Origin: Hirudinaria manillensis
Taxonomy: Eukaryota; Annelida; Clitellata; Hirudinida; Hirudinidae
NCBI GenBank assembly: GCA_034509925.1
Contig: CM067526.1
Span: 1,774,001 to 1,838,000 of the forward strand
DNA: 64,000 bases
Reading direction: 5' to 3'
Below, piece by piece: positions 16,377-28,537 of the stretch (position 1 is the first letter of the stretch; each line of letters starts with the position of its first letter). A model generated the notes under the pieces. That model searched no databases and was not told where the DNA came from. It worked only from the letters and a program-made list of their open reading frames with translations. A program made the translations under genes and the position numbers.

Positions 16377-18721
16377 TATATTATTATTATTACTATCATA
16401 AATTACTGTTTTAATAAGGACGACGAAATTAATTCTTTTTATTGTTAAGAAAATGTAAAAAGAAACAAAATAATCTTAAATTTGACTTTACAAACCTTTA
16501 TTGATCGAAGCCCTTATGCCACCCCCATTCACGATGCCTAAGGTAAAATTCGACCAACCGCACAATTGGTGCAAAATTTCGACAAGTGCATCCGTGAATA
16601 AGTTTCCTATAAGTTATTAAAATAATATTTATCATTTGAAATGTAATAAAAATTAATAACAGGTAATAAATATGATTATTATTAATAGTGGTGGTAGTAG
16701 TAATTGGGGTAATTATTATTAGTAGTAGTAATTATTACTAGTAATTACAGTAATATTATATATAAATAATTACAGTGATAATAATTATTATTATTGTTAT
16801 ATTATGTATAATTATTATTATTATTAAATATAATTATTATGCTTTTCTTATTTCAAAACATTTCAAATACTCCCTGTAAATTCATTAAAACCCGGCCCTA
16901 AATTTGGCCAACCTAGCGTACACTCTACAATCCTACAGATTCCATTTGATCCTTCGAAAAGTTCCGTCGAAGTTCCGATAATTACGCTGTTTAGTTTCTC
17001 TAGTTCGACTGACATCAGCTTCAGATAATCTTTGGCTTCCTGGTCTGCAATTTATGCTAATTAACTTATTATTATTATTATTTTGTGAGAAATAAACACA
17101 GTTTAACAATTTTAAAAGCATAATTTTACAGTTAAGCCCATAATTAGTTGACATAATTTTGTAGATATTAATTAACTTCAAATTTGCAACTTGCAATCGT
17201 GATCAACCTTCAGGAGTATTTTCATCAATTACGAAGGTATTGCCGACCCAATTGGTGACCTTGCCCTCAGGGTCAAAGGTGACATTCAGAACCCCGATGT
17301 ACTTTCCGTAAGATCCTGCAGTGACTATTAATGTTTTCCTGTCATCATTGTGAAGGACCACCTGCGGATATCTTCCTTCCACGACATCATTTTCGTGATT
17401 AACTCCTGTCCAATATTAATTTATTTCTAATTTATGTCGGATTGAATGGTTCCATGCTAATCTCTGATTGGATGCCTTTACGTCCAACATATCCAATCAA
17501 ATTTAGTGTTAAAATAATATTAAATGTGAAAAAACTGCCGATTAATTCATTTCAAGAGGTTACCTTAAATGTAACCTCGAAAGATTGAGGCTATTGTTGA
17601 AAGCGATAGCATGAAAACTTACCATTGTACAGGAGAGTGTGTGACAGTCCCCCGACTATAATGTCAAGGTCAGGTACAGCTTTTGCTATTTCATTATCTC
17701 TCTCGATGCCCGAATGCCCGAGAGCTATGATTACGTTGATCCCTTTGGAGATTAGAATTTGAACTTCTCTTTTTATGGCAAATATTTCATCTTCAAAAGT
17801 GATGTTTCCTGTTTATTTGAGATGCAACAGACGTTGTTTTTTATAAGAACTAAAAAAAAAAATAATTTACTTCAACATCCAGAAATAGACAGATAGGTAA
17901 TGATATTGCAGATTGGATTAATTTCTCAATTATTATTATTTTAAGAAAAGTGAATTTTTAATGTAATAATTGATAATAACGTCTTATATTAAATTCTAGT
18001 TTACTTAATCATTCAATTATTTAATAATTTAATTCTAATTGTTTTCAGCAAAAAGTTCAAAAATCTTCCTACCCGTACGAGCCAGATAAACAACTTCAGG
18101 TGTGAGGTATCCGATTATACCCACCGAGAAACCTCCTACGGATACCACGATGTGGGGATGAACGTTACTTTTGATTTTGGCATTTGTATCATCATCCTTT
18201 ACGAGGTTGGCGCTAAGTATTGGAGTGTTCGGTTCGTTTATTAAAGGTTCCAAACCATTCGGTCCGTAGTCGAATTCGTGGTTTCCCAAGGCCTTAAAAT
18301 TCAGTTTAAACTAGAAAATGGCTGTGAATGTTAATCAATAAATTTGAAATCATTCGTTCTTTAAAAAAAGCTCTTTAACCATGGCATCGTATCCCATGTG
18401 ATCGAGAAAGTATCTCGTCAGATTCCCTCTGTAGACGTAAAACCACAACGTTCCTTGATACTGGTCACCTGCATCAAGCAAAAGGACGTTGGCGTGCTTC
18501 GAACGGAAAGCTTTGACGAATCCGGATCTCCTGGCAACGCCGCCATAGCATTTTGTTCTTTTGTCGGTCGGTATTATGTATTCGACCATGCACAGCTGAT
18601 GCTTTCCAGAGAACATTTCGAAATGAGAGTGGACGTCGTTAGTATGGAGAACGTACATTTGTAAAGATGATGCATAAACGAAAAAGGCCAGGCTCAGCTC
18701 GATAGTAACTAAAACCTTCAT
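15153..18721 (-). CDS. Ecto-5'-nucleotidase-like, array gene G2 (one metal ligand lost)
   Basis: Nine exons: 18721-18380, 18292-18073, 17808-17623, 17405-17208, 17044-16913, 16606-16496, 16260-16105, 15871-15677, 15373-15153; 586 aa. Starts MKVLVTIELSLAFFVYASS, a clear signal peptide, then LHTNDVHSHFEMFS. Retained, by CD73 numbering: D36, H38, D85, N117/H118 (GNHEFDYG), H220, R354 (CRIVEC), N390/R395 (NGGGIR), F417 (FPFNN), F500/D506 (FLANGGDGY). The exception is the GGHS motif: exon 3 reads GGLSHTLLY, so His243, a zinc ligand in CD73, is Leu. The C-terminus ends hydrophobic (SCLLILFLTSTF), compatible with a GPI signal. Activity may be reduced or altered. A TGACGTTA element lies 109 bp upstream of the ATG. 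Confidence 0.9.
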
Positions 18722-19378
18722 TTATGTTCTCTGTCTTCAAAATTATATCTGAACCTTTGGATTATTAGAATGTCGTTGGAAATTTGTGATTGAAATGGAT
18801 TTGGTGAACCTCAACAAAGTTTATTTACATGACGTTACACGGAATGGGCGCAGACCTTGGAAACAATACTAAATATTAATAGACAACTATGGCATTTGAA
18901 AACAATGAAAAGGCACGAGCAGGCCCGGACCGCCATCTACCATTTAGACACACGGCCCGATAAAATTAGGCACCCGTCCTACACAAGATATTAATAAATG
19001 ACGGATCAAAGAATGAGACGGAAGTTCAGGATTTTTTTCTTAATCTTATGTTGTCAAATATAGCGGAGATTTGAAAAAACAAAATAGGAAAAATTCGAGG
19101 CAGAATCGGAATTGGAACAAATCGATCATTCAATGCATAAGAAAAAAAGGTTATTAGCTTTCCTTGAAAACTAAATTAATAATAACAGTAAGATTAATAA
19201 TAATAATAACAATAATAATCTTCCGTCCTTACTGATTACTGGCAAGATTTTCGCAGTCATTTTACCTAAATGTTGAAACTTCCAATTGACGAAAACACAG
19301 ATATAATCTGAGATAACTCAAAAGTGTGTTTATTTTCAACTCATTCTGAACAACAAATTGTCATTAATATAGTCCAGT
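18722..19378. other. Spacer between G2 and G3
   Basis: About 650 bp. Contains the G2 upstream region (CRE-like TGACGTTA at 18830-18837), an AAT-rich tract near 19195-19220 and the region just downstream of the G3 stop codon. A GC-richer patch around 18915-18985 is not identified. No gene seen. Confidence 0.5.
18830..18837. promoter_or_regulatory. CRE-like element upstream of G2
   Basis: TGACGTTA, 109 bp upstream of the G2 ATG. Confidence 0.35.
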
Positions 19379-22300
19379 TCAAACAAATTCACTTAAATTA
19401 AGTAATATTAATAATACCAAATCGAGAGTAAAATGCAAATTGTTTGAAACAAACAATGATACAAAACAGAAAAATACAATCGTGAACGATTGCAACACAT
19501 TAATTGTTGTTCCTAAACCTTTCAAACGAAACGTCTTCGGATTCCAGGTTCCTAAAATGCGATCTTCCAATTTGGCCCTTACTTGATCATAACTTTCAAA
19601 ATATTTCTTAATTATGTCTATTTGAACCAAGCCTGCAATTTAATTAATGGATTAAATTTTAAAACATCAGATACTTGTATATCAAAAACAATCTATAAAA
19701 AAAAAAGATATTTTTCCTTCAGAGCAATTTATCAGTAGTACATAAATGTATTGGTCAAATGTTATCCACACCGAAAATTCTAATTTTAGCCTCTTTTAGC
19801 ATAGAATAGCCATCACCGCCATTGGCCAAGAATTGAGGCATGGCAACTTCATAGCTTTTTGTTATGTCAATTTCACTGTGTTTGGAACATTCATAACAAT
19901 CCTTTGCTTCCAGTTTGACCACTCGTTTACCATCTCGTTTAGCCAAGTTGTATTTGACTTTAAAACCTAATTGTAAATATTATTTAAATTTGCAAATAAT
20001 AATATCTAAATAACGACTATACCGGAAACTTGAAGGAATTTTCCATGTCGACGTTTCATGCTGAAGTCTTCGGCAGAATGTTCGAAGGCTTTCAGTAAAG
20101 TTCCACCATCCACTGTGGCCAAAACCATTTGGTCGTCGTAAGGGAAAGACATCATCACGTCGGCATAGTTAATTTCTCCTTTTACGGGAAATTTTATTTA
20201 AATGAAATTAAACAGAAAGAAAAATAGACAAGTTAAGTGCTACAACGCACGACAAATAAAAATGGCTTGGGGGAAGGATTAGCCCTGGGGAGACTTCTAA
20301 TATCAAAATGGTCTTAAAAATAAAACATTTTAGCGAAGGCATTTCAAAATTAATATGGATCTTGATATAGATTATAAATTCGAAAGCATCTTATCCACTG
20401 GCCAACTCCAAGCTTTTCAATAAAGGTCATAAAATTTCAAACAATAATAATCTAAAATGTCTGTTGTAAACTAGAAGTACACATTTTGCACAATGTTTCA
20501 ATTTATTCAAATCCCTACACCATGTTCACTTAACAAATAAAAACAACTCATTATTTTAAGAAAGTTTTAAGAAAGAGCATCTGAAGTAGGTTCGAGTTTT
20601 AGCACGATTTCAAATAAACAAACATCACTAATTGCAAACCTTTAGGAAGAGATTCTTTTATAGCACCTCCCTGCAAAATAGCTAACGTGACATTTGACCA
20701 CTTGCACAAATCATGAATTTCTTTGACGAGAGCATCAGTAAATAAATTTCCTAAAAAGCACAAAAAATAAAAGCCCACATTTTTATGACTTAGATTAAAA
20801 TATGACAAGAAAAATTAAACATTACAGTACTAGTCGTAACAGAAATAACAGTAGAAACGATAATATTAATAATTAAATACTTTAGGTTAACGTCTGACCT
20901 AAGGTACATTCCTCTATCCTGCAAATTTTATTGGATGCATCAAAGAAATCGCCAGTGGTTCCCATACGAACTAAATTCATAAGTTGTACCATAGGATTGA
21001 AATCATCGAAGTAGGTCTGTGCTTGTGAATCTAAGGAATAAATAGGTTAATTATAAACGTTTAATTATAATATTAGCAAATTTTTCATGTAATTGTTGAT
21101 GCAATTCAGCGCTGCCAATTAAACGAGCCATGTTAACCTTCTTTCATTCTATAGTCTATAAGTACAGGATTGCCTGACCAGTCAGTCAGATTGCCATTGC
21201 TATCAAAGGACACGTTCAGGACACCAATGTATTTTCCATGAAATCCTGCTGTGACAACCAGCGTTTTTCTGCCGTCTTCGTGTTGGATGACAATCGGGTA
21301 TTCCCCTTCCACAACGTCACCTTCTATGTTTTCCCCTTTTTGGGATTATTTCAATATTTGTAGATGATTTAAATTTCAATTAAATCGTCTTAATATTGCC
21401 ATAATTTGTTTTATTGTCTTAATATTAATATCAACGATAAGCAATAAATACCAAGCTTGTGAACAATAAAGTCCAGCCTTTATTGCATAATAAACGGGTC
21501 TTCTAGATATTCAACCGGATAATTGCATTTATTCAAAATACGATAGTTTTACCCTTGTACAGTAGGACATGGGATAGTCCTCCAATTATGATGTCAATTT
21601 CAGGCAGGGCTCTGGCTATTTCTTTGTCTTTATCAATACCTGAGTGGCCAAGGGCTATGATTATATCGCTGTCGTTGATTTTCGATATGGCAGATCGTAA
21701 ACCAGTTATTTCATCCTCGAATTTTATTCCTAAATTCAAACACGTATCAGTTATTATGAATTATTTATTTATTTTATTATTTATTTATTATTTATTCTAC
21801 CCATAATCATTTTAAGATCGATTTTTAAGGATTTTTACGGATTACGTTTACAGATTGACGATCGTTATTGATTTTAAGTCTCCACTAAAGTATAGAGATG
21901 GACCCGTGGAAAAGTAGCGATCGAGCGGAACTAATTCCAACCGGTGTGGCCCTTAAACCATATATTGTAATTTTATTTATTGTTTTTTATATTAATTAAA
22001 ATGTTCTCAAGAGAATTATTCTGGGTTCCCACCTGGTCTAGAAAGAATTTCAACTTCAGGAGTGATGTATCCAATGATTGATACGTTGCTAAGCAAGCCT
22101 ATTCTTTCGCGGAAGTTTTTTATCATGTAATCTTCAATGCGCAAAGGCATCTTGATCCTGTGATCTATGGCAATGTTGGAGCAGAGTATGTGGACTTCCC
22201 AGTCGTCCTTTCCATCTGCTAACAATGGTTCTATTCCTTCTAATCCGTTGTAAAATTCATGGACACCCAAGGCCTGTTTTAAGGAATAAGTGAATTTCAT

Positions 22301-23087
22301 TAATCTTTTATGTCTTAATATTGATTGTTACGATATCCGCAATAGAGTGCATAATGAATTGTCACGATTTCAAAATCGTTTTACTTTGAAACTGACTATC
22401 TGTCAAAGGACACGAAACTAAACATACAGATTGGACACAAATCGCTGTTGTAATCCATTAAATTTTAAATAATAAAAATATATGAAAATTTGAAGAATGA
22501 ACTGAACATTCATCATAGCAAGCCAAGTCAATCGGTGATTTAAAAAAATTATCGCCTTTAATGCCCTAGTCCCTAGACTCAGAAAGGTTTTAACAATTGT
22601 TAGTAAACTTAAAAGGCAAGTATTTCATTAAATCGTTACTTTGACTTGATAACGAATAACTATTATGATCAAATGTATTTTGTAGCAGTTTATGAGTTAT
22701 TAAGAAGGCCATGTTTTGTTCAATTAGTGGAAAAATAATAACGCCAACCATAGCATCGTATTTCAGTTGATTAAGAAACAAACTCGTAATATTTCCTTGG
22801 AAGACATTAAACCACATCGTTCCTTGATAGTGATCCCCAGCATCTAAGAGCAAAACGTTTTTATTTTTCTCCCGAAATTTTCTGATAAACTCCGCCATTC
22901 TGGTTATTCCTCCATAACATTTGGTCGTCTTGTCATCTGGTTTCATATCCTCGATCTTGCAAGATTTAGATTTTGCGGAAAACATATCGAAGTGTGAATG
23001 GAAATCGTTAGTGTGAAGGATAAACATCTGCAACGAAGATGTGGTTACAAGGAAAAGCAGGTTTAACCCGACCGTTGGAGAAATCAT
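19379..23087 (-). CDS. 5'-nucleotidase homolog, array gene G3, probable pseudoenzyme
   Basis: Nine exons: 23087-22749, 22273-22033, 21729-21553, 21335-21138, 21030-20899, 20750-20640, 20178-20023, 19966-19772, 19632-19379; 600 aa, no internal stops. Signal peptide, then LHTNDFHSHFDMFS. By CD73 numbering, D36, H38, D85, H220, R354 (CRIEEC), F500 and D506 remain. N117 is Val (GVHEFYNG), H243 is Leu (GGLSH), N390 is Gln and R395 is Lys (LQGGAIKESL). Two zinc ligands and two AMP-contact residues are therefore gone, while the fold-defining sequence and open frame are kept. The C-terminal tail is long and hydrophobic, consistent with GPI anchoring or membrane retention. Exon 1 is a mosaic: its 5' part (22807 upward) is identical to G4 and G5, while its 3' part is distinct. 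Confidence 0.88.
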
Positions 23088-23169
23088 CAAGGAAGCTATT
23101 ATTGCTTTGAATTAATTTGATTTTGTTAAAAATGTAAGCCTCCCTTAGAGATTAAACGGTTAGAATATT

Positions 23170-23177
23170 TTACGTCA
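23170..23177. promoter_or_regulatory. CRE half-site upstream of G3
   Basis: TTACGTCA, 83 bp upstream of the G3 ATG, inside the duplicated unit. It is followed by GTTTGTTT as in G5. Confidence 0.35.
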
Positions 23178-23334
23178 GTTTGTTTATGTTGCATGAATTA
23201 TTAGGTATGAATGTTAAAACACATCTCAGTTTAGTTATAAACTCGTTTTCATTATGGACTAAAAGTAAGGAACATTTTATTAATCAAATTAACATTAATA
23301 ATAGTAGATATAATATTAATGCATTTATCTTGGC

Positions 23335-23422
23335 ATGCCTAGATGCCTGAAATCATATTGTCCAACATTGTCCTGCCAGCTTTCTAACTGCGATATAGGA
23401 TCGATTGCCGGACAGTTGTTTT
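23335..23422 (-). other. Exon-like block of unknown origin
   Basis: Minus-strand block with an acceptor-like TTTTGTAG and a short open frame (begins NNCPAIDP, ends LGMPR then TAA). An exact second copy is at 27801-27888 by duplication. A diverged relative lies inside G6 intron 7 at 33502-33583 (ends LGMFR then TAA), but the reading frames of the two versions do not agree throughout. It could be a relic exon or a short noncoding repeat. Confidence 0.3.
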
Positions 23423-23548
23423 CTACAAAATATAATAAATTGATACTATATATCATATACTCGGGATAATCAATTTATGAATTTATTATTCAAATTATTA
23501 ATTTCTTTATCAGTTAATAAAAAAGTAAACCAAATGAAACCCAGTAAC

Positions 23549-23610
23549 TGCATGAAGAATAAACATCTGCTGCGAAGATGTTGTTAATAGGTTTTATGCA
23601 GGTTTTACGC
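23549..23610 (-). pseudogene. Relic of a nucleotidase exon 1
   Basis: About 60 bp matching the signal-peptide end of exon 1; the minus strand reads TTSSQQMFILHA, against TTSSLQMFILHT in G3. It sits upstream of G3 and has no continuation. An identical duplicate is at 28015-28076. It marks a lost array member. Confidence 0.6.
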
Positions 23611-23611
23611 C

Positions 23612-23660
23612 TCTGTAGCTCACGCGTTCGGCGCTATATAAATGACTTATTATTATTTTT
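23612..23660. repeat. Possible SINE tail
   Basis: A GC-richer segment containing GCGTTCGGCGCTATATAAATG followed by TTATTATTATT resembles the 3' tail of tRNA-derived SINEs in many invertebrates. No complete box A or box B head was found. Duplicated at about 28078-28126. Confidence 0.3.
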
Positions 23661-24074
23661 ATCATTATTATGCTAAGGGAATAAAAAGATTTTACTGAAA
23701 ACATTTTGCCAATTCCAGGCACGATTTCAACAAGAAATCGAGTTCTTCATTCAGTCGAATGCCATCGCTTTGTTTGTTTGTTTTTTTTTTTTTTTTTTTT
23801 TTTTTTGATTCATTCATCCATTTGGATATCTTCCTCATGAGATAATACTCTTATTATTTTTTTTTCAGAAAAAATGCCGGAAAAAATTTAAAACACTTTG
23901 TTTAGAGAAAAAGATTGTGGACGACTTATGTTGAGACTCTCAATGCACGAAAACACAGATAACTTTTTAAACAATTTAAAATTTATTTATTATTGATTAT
24001 AAAAAAAAATTCTGAACAACAAATTGTCATTAATCGAAGGAGTTCAACTCAAACGAAAGTTTACTTGAACTAAA

Positions 24075-27000
24075 CTATACAAAATCAATGTCGTAATGCA
24101 ACTTGTTTGAAACAACTGATGTCGCAAACGATAAAAATACCGTCGTGATTGATTGAAATATACTAGTTGGTATTCCGACGCCTTTTCTGAAAGGCTCCAA
24201 ATTCCATGTTCCTTTAATTCGGTTTTTCTCTTTCGGGTCCGCTTTACCGTAATCTTGAAAATATCTCTGAATGATGTCTATTTCGGACAAACCTGCAATG
24301 CAAACAATGGATGATTGGAATTTTAAAATGTCTGGCATTTTGTATGTCAAAGAAATTCTAAAATAAAAAAAAAACATTTTTTTCTCCAGAACGATTTATA
24401 TTTAATATGACATTTTGTTTTCCTCACCGTAAAATCTAGTTTTAGCCTCTTTTAGCATAGAATAACCTTCACCGCCATTGGCTAAAAACTGGGGCATGGC
24501 TACTTCGTATTTTTTTGAGATATCAACTTCAGTATAATCAGAACATTCATAGCAATTCTTTACCTCCAGTTTGACTACTCTTTCGCCGTTTGGCTGTCTC
24601 AAATCATACTTGACCTTAAAACCTAATGTGAAATTTAATGTAAATATTACTTGAACTCCAATGTTTCAGTAATAAATGTCCGCGAATCATAGTTCTCTAG
24701 TTAGTTTGTTAACTAGACAAGATAATGAACAAAATTTCATTACAAAATTTTAACCGGAATTTTATCAAGTTTTAATATCAATAAACAAATCAATAATAAA
24801 TACCCATTAGCAAGCATGATTAATATCAATAACAACAACAACAACAACAATAATAATAATAATAATAAAATCTAAACAAAGGTTATACCGGAAACTTGAA
24901 GGAATTTTCCATGTCGTCGTTTTAGGCTGAACTCTTCAGCAGAATGTTCGAAGACTTGCAGCAAAGTTTTACCATCCACCGTCGCCGAAACTATTTCATT
25001 ATTGTGCGGGAATGATGTTATCACATCAGCAAAACTGATTTCTCCTTTTATTAAATTAAACTGACACTTACGAGAGTTTTGATTGAATTTATTCGTAAGA
25101 ACATAAAAGTAAATTTGGGTTCGAATGAAATAATTATTTCTTATAAACAGTAAACGAACATTTTACTGAGTTTAATGACTCTGGAACTACTGTAGGAAGT
25201 TCAACTACAAATCCTTTTGTAAATAAAGGCCAGTGAACTTTTTGGTATTAACCTATTACTACTGTTAAGAGTATTATATAAGTAGTAAGGGCCTATGATC
25301 AATAGCAATGACCAATAATAAGAGCACGTATCTGAAACTGGTCATTATCACAAGTGCAAATAAAAAACAAGTAAACCGACCTTTATAAAGAGAATGTTGT
25401 ATAGCGCTTCCATGTATTATTGCTAAATAGATATTTGAACAGTCGCACAAATCATGAAGAACATTAACAAGAGCATCGGTAAAGAAATTTCCTTCAAAAA
25501 AAAACAATTAAAAAATTAAAATGAGTCTTTATGGGTTAGGCATTTCAAATTTAAAAATTAAAATATGATAAGAAGCGTCATGGAATAAACAATGATAATG
25601 GTAAAAATTATGATATTGTAGTGAAATACTTCAGATAAATGTCTGACCTAGGGAACATTCCTCTACCCTGCAAATTTTATTGGACCCATAAATCATATCG
25701 CTAGTGGTTCCAATATGAACTGAAGACATAGCTTGCAGTATCGGCCTCATCTTATCGAGGTGATATTTGGAATCTACATCTAAGAAATAAATCGTTTGAT
25801 TATATATTAAATTATTAATATATTATCAAATAAAGTAGTAATAGTTGAAATTTCTGATGCAACTCGATGCCGTCATTCATACCAGCCTCATTAACCTTCA
25901 TCAAATTTATCGTCTATAAGCATGGGATTGCCTGACCACAAAGACAGATGGCCTCTGAAATCAAAGGACACGTTCAGGACACCAATGTATTTTCCATGAA
26001 ATCCTGCTGTGACAACCAGCGTTTTTCTGCCGTCATCGTGTCGGATGACAATCGGGTATTCCTCTTCCACAACGTCACCTTCTTTGTTTTCCCCTTTTTG
26101 GGATTATTTCAATATTTGTAGATGATTTAAATTTCAATTAAATCGTCTTAATATTGCCATAATTTGTTTTATTGTCTTAATATTAATATCAGCGATAAGC
26201 AATAAATACAAAGCTTGTGAACAATAAAGTCCAGCCTTTATTGCATAATAAACAGGTCTTCTAGATATTCAACCGGATAATTGCATTTATTCAAAATACG
26301 ATAGTTTTACCATTGTACAGTAGGACATGGGATAGTCCTCCAATTATGATGTCAATTTCAGGCAGGGCTCTGGCTATTTCTTTGTCTTTATCAATACCTG
26401 AGTGGCCAAGGGCTATGATTATATCTCTGTCGTTGATTTTCGATATGGCAGATCGTAAACCAGCTATTTCATCTTCAAACTTAAGTTTTCCTAAATTTCA
26501 TCATATATTAGTTGTTATGAATAAGAATTTGTCCGGATGCTATAGATTTTCACTGTGCGCACAACCATTTCGTTATTATTTACAAAACGAAACGTATCAT
26601 TGAATTTGAAAGTTATGTCTTACTGTTTACATGAATTAAAATGTTCTCAAGATAAATAGAATTTCAAAAAGTCTCGTGTCCCACCTGGTCTAGAAAGAAT
26701 TTCAACGTCAGGAGTGACATATCCAATGACTGCCACTTTGACAGTAACACCTGGTCTTTTTTCTAAGGGTTTTGTCATATATTCTTCAATGCCAAAGGGA
26801 ATATCGATCCCTAGATTTTTGGCAATGTTGGCGCATAGTATTCTGACTTTCGGGCTCTGATTTATGTCTGGTAATAATATGTTTAATCCATCTATTCCGT
26901 AATCAAATTCATGGGTGCCCAAAGCCTATTTTAAAAAGTAAATCGACTTTATTAATCACTTGGTTTATATTTATTTATTATTACATTGTTAACATTTATG

Positions 27001-27553
27001 GATTACACTGAATTTTGTGATGAACTGTCACGACTTTATAATCGTGTTATTTTGAAATTGACAAAGAAATTTGTTTTTTCAAAGGATATGAATCAAAAGA
27101 GATCTTAACTAATTGGGAGATTGCTGGACTTGAAGATTATGAGTTATTAAGTAGACCTTGTTTTTTTTTTTAATAATGTAATAAATATAATAAATAAATT
27201 AATAATTCACCAACCATAGCATCGTATTTCAGGTGATCAAGAAAGAATCTCGATACATTTCCTCGGAAGACGTTAAACCACATCGTTCCTTGATAGTGAT
27301 CCCCAGCATCTAAGAGCAAAACGTTTTTATTTTTCTCCCGAAATTTTCTGATAAACTCCGCCATTCTGGTTATTCCTCCATAACATTTGGTCGTCTTGTC
27401 ATCTGGTTTCATATCCTCGATCTTGCAAGATTTAGATTTTGCGGAAAACATATCGAAGTGTGAATGGAAATCGTTAGTGTGAAGGATAAACATCTGCAAC
27501 GAAGATGTGGTTACAAGGAAAAGCAGGTTTAACCCGACCGTTGGAGAAATCAT
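24075..27553 (-). CDS. 5'-nucleotidase homolog, array gene G4, probable pseudoenzyme
   Basis: Nine exons: 27553-27215, 26925-26685, 26490-26311, 26093-25896, 25779-25648, 25491-25381, 25044-24889, 24622-24428, 24292-24075; 589 aa. Signal peptide, LHTNDFHSHFDMFS, and D85 in LLLDAGDHYQGT are present. By CD73 numbering, N117 is Thr (GTHEFDYG), H243 is Leu (GGLSH), N390 is His and R395 is Gln (HGSAIQ), F417 is His (FPHNN) and D506 is Glu (NGGEGY). H38, H118, H220, R354 and F500 remain. With this many metal and AMP contacts altered, ordinary AMP hydrolysis looks unlikely, yet all exons, phases and cysteines near R354 (CRVEEC) are kept. I found no coding difference from G5. The hydrophobic C-terminal segment (VFLSFATSVVSNKLHYD) suggests GPI anchoring. 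Confidence 0.88.
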
Positions 27554-28537
27554 CAAGGAAGCTATTATTGCTTTGAATTAATTTGATTTTGTTAAAAATG
27601 TAAGCCTCCCTTAGAGATTAAACGGTTAGAATATTTTACGTCAGTTTGTTTATGTTGCATGAATTATTAGGTATGAATGTTAAAACACATCTCAGTTTAG
27701 TTATAAACTCGTTTTCATTATGGACTAAAAGTAAGGAACATTTTATTAATCAAATTAACATTAATAATAGTAGATATAATATTAATGCATTTATCTTGGC
27801 ATGCCTAGATGCCTGAAATCATATTGTCCAACATTGTCCTGCCAGCTTTCTAACTGCGATATAGGATCGATTGCCGGACAGTTGTTTTCTACAAAATATA
27901 ATAAATTGATACTATATATCATATACTCGGGATAATCAATTTATGAATTTATTATTCAAATTATTAATTTCTTTATCAGTTAATAAAAAAGTAAACCAAA
28001 TGAAACCCAGTAACTGCATGAAGAATAAACATCTGCTGCGAAGATGTTGTTAATAGGTTTTATGCAGGTTTTACGCCTCTGTAGCTCACGCGTTCGGCGC
28101 TATATAAATGACTTATTATTATTTTTATCATTATTATGCTAAGGGAATAAAAAGATTTTACTGAAAACATTTTGCCAATTCCAGGCACGATTTCAACAAG
28201 AAATCGAGTTCTTCATTCAGTCGAATGCCATCGCTTTGTTTGTTTGTTTTTTTGTTTTTTTTTTTTTTTGATTCATTCATCCATTTGGATATCTTCCTCA
28301 TGAGATAATACTCTTATTATTTTTTTTTCAGAAAAAATGCCGGAAAAAATTTAAAACACTTTGTTTAGAGAAAAAGATTGTGGACGACTTATGTTGAGAC
28401 TCTCAATGCACGAAAACACAGATAACTTTTTAAACAATTTAAAATTTATTTATTATTGATTATAAAAAAAAATTCTGAACAACAAATTGTCATTAATCGA
28501 AGGAGTTCAACTCAAACGAAAGTTTACTTGAACTAAA
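27554..28537. other. Spacer between G4 and G5
   Basis: Duplicate of the G3-G4 spacer (23088-24074). Carries the CRE half-site, the exon-like block (27801-27888), the exon 1 relic (28015-28076), the SINE-like tail and a T-rich tract that differs in length and has an added G compared with the first copy. Confidence 0.8.
27636..27643. promoter_or_regulatory. CRE half-site upstream of G4
   Basis: TTACGTCA, 83 bp upstream of the G4 ATG, identical to the G3 site by duplication. Confidence 0.35.

Noticed and set aside
26313-26603. Plus-strand open frame repeated at 21555, 26313 and 30773, apparently a conserved 83-96 aa protein
   Set aside because: It is the antisense of nucleotidase exon 3; its conservation follows from the coding strand.
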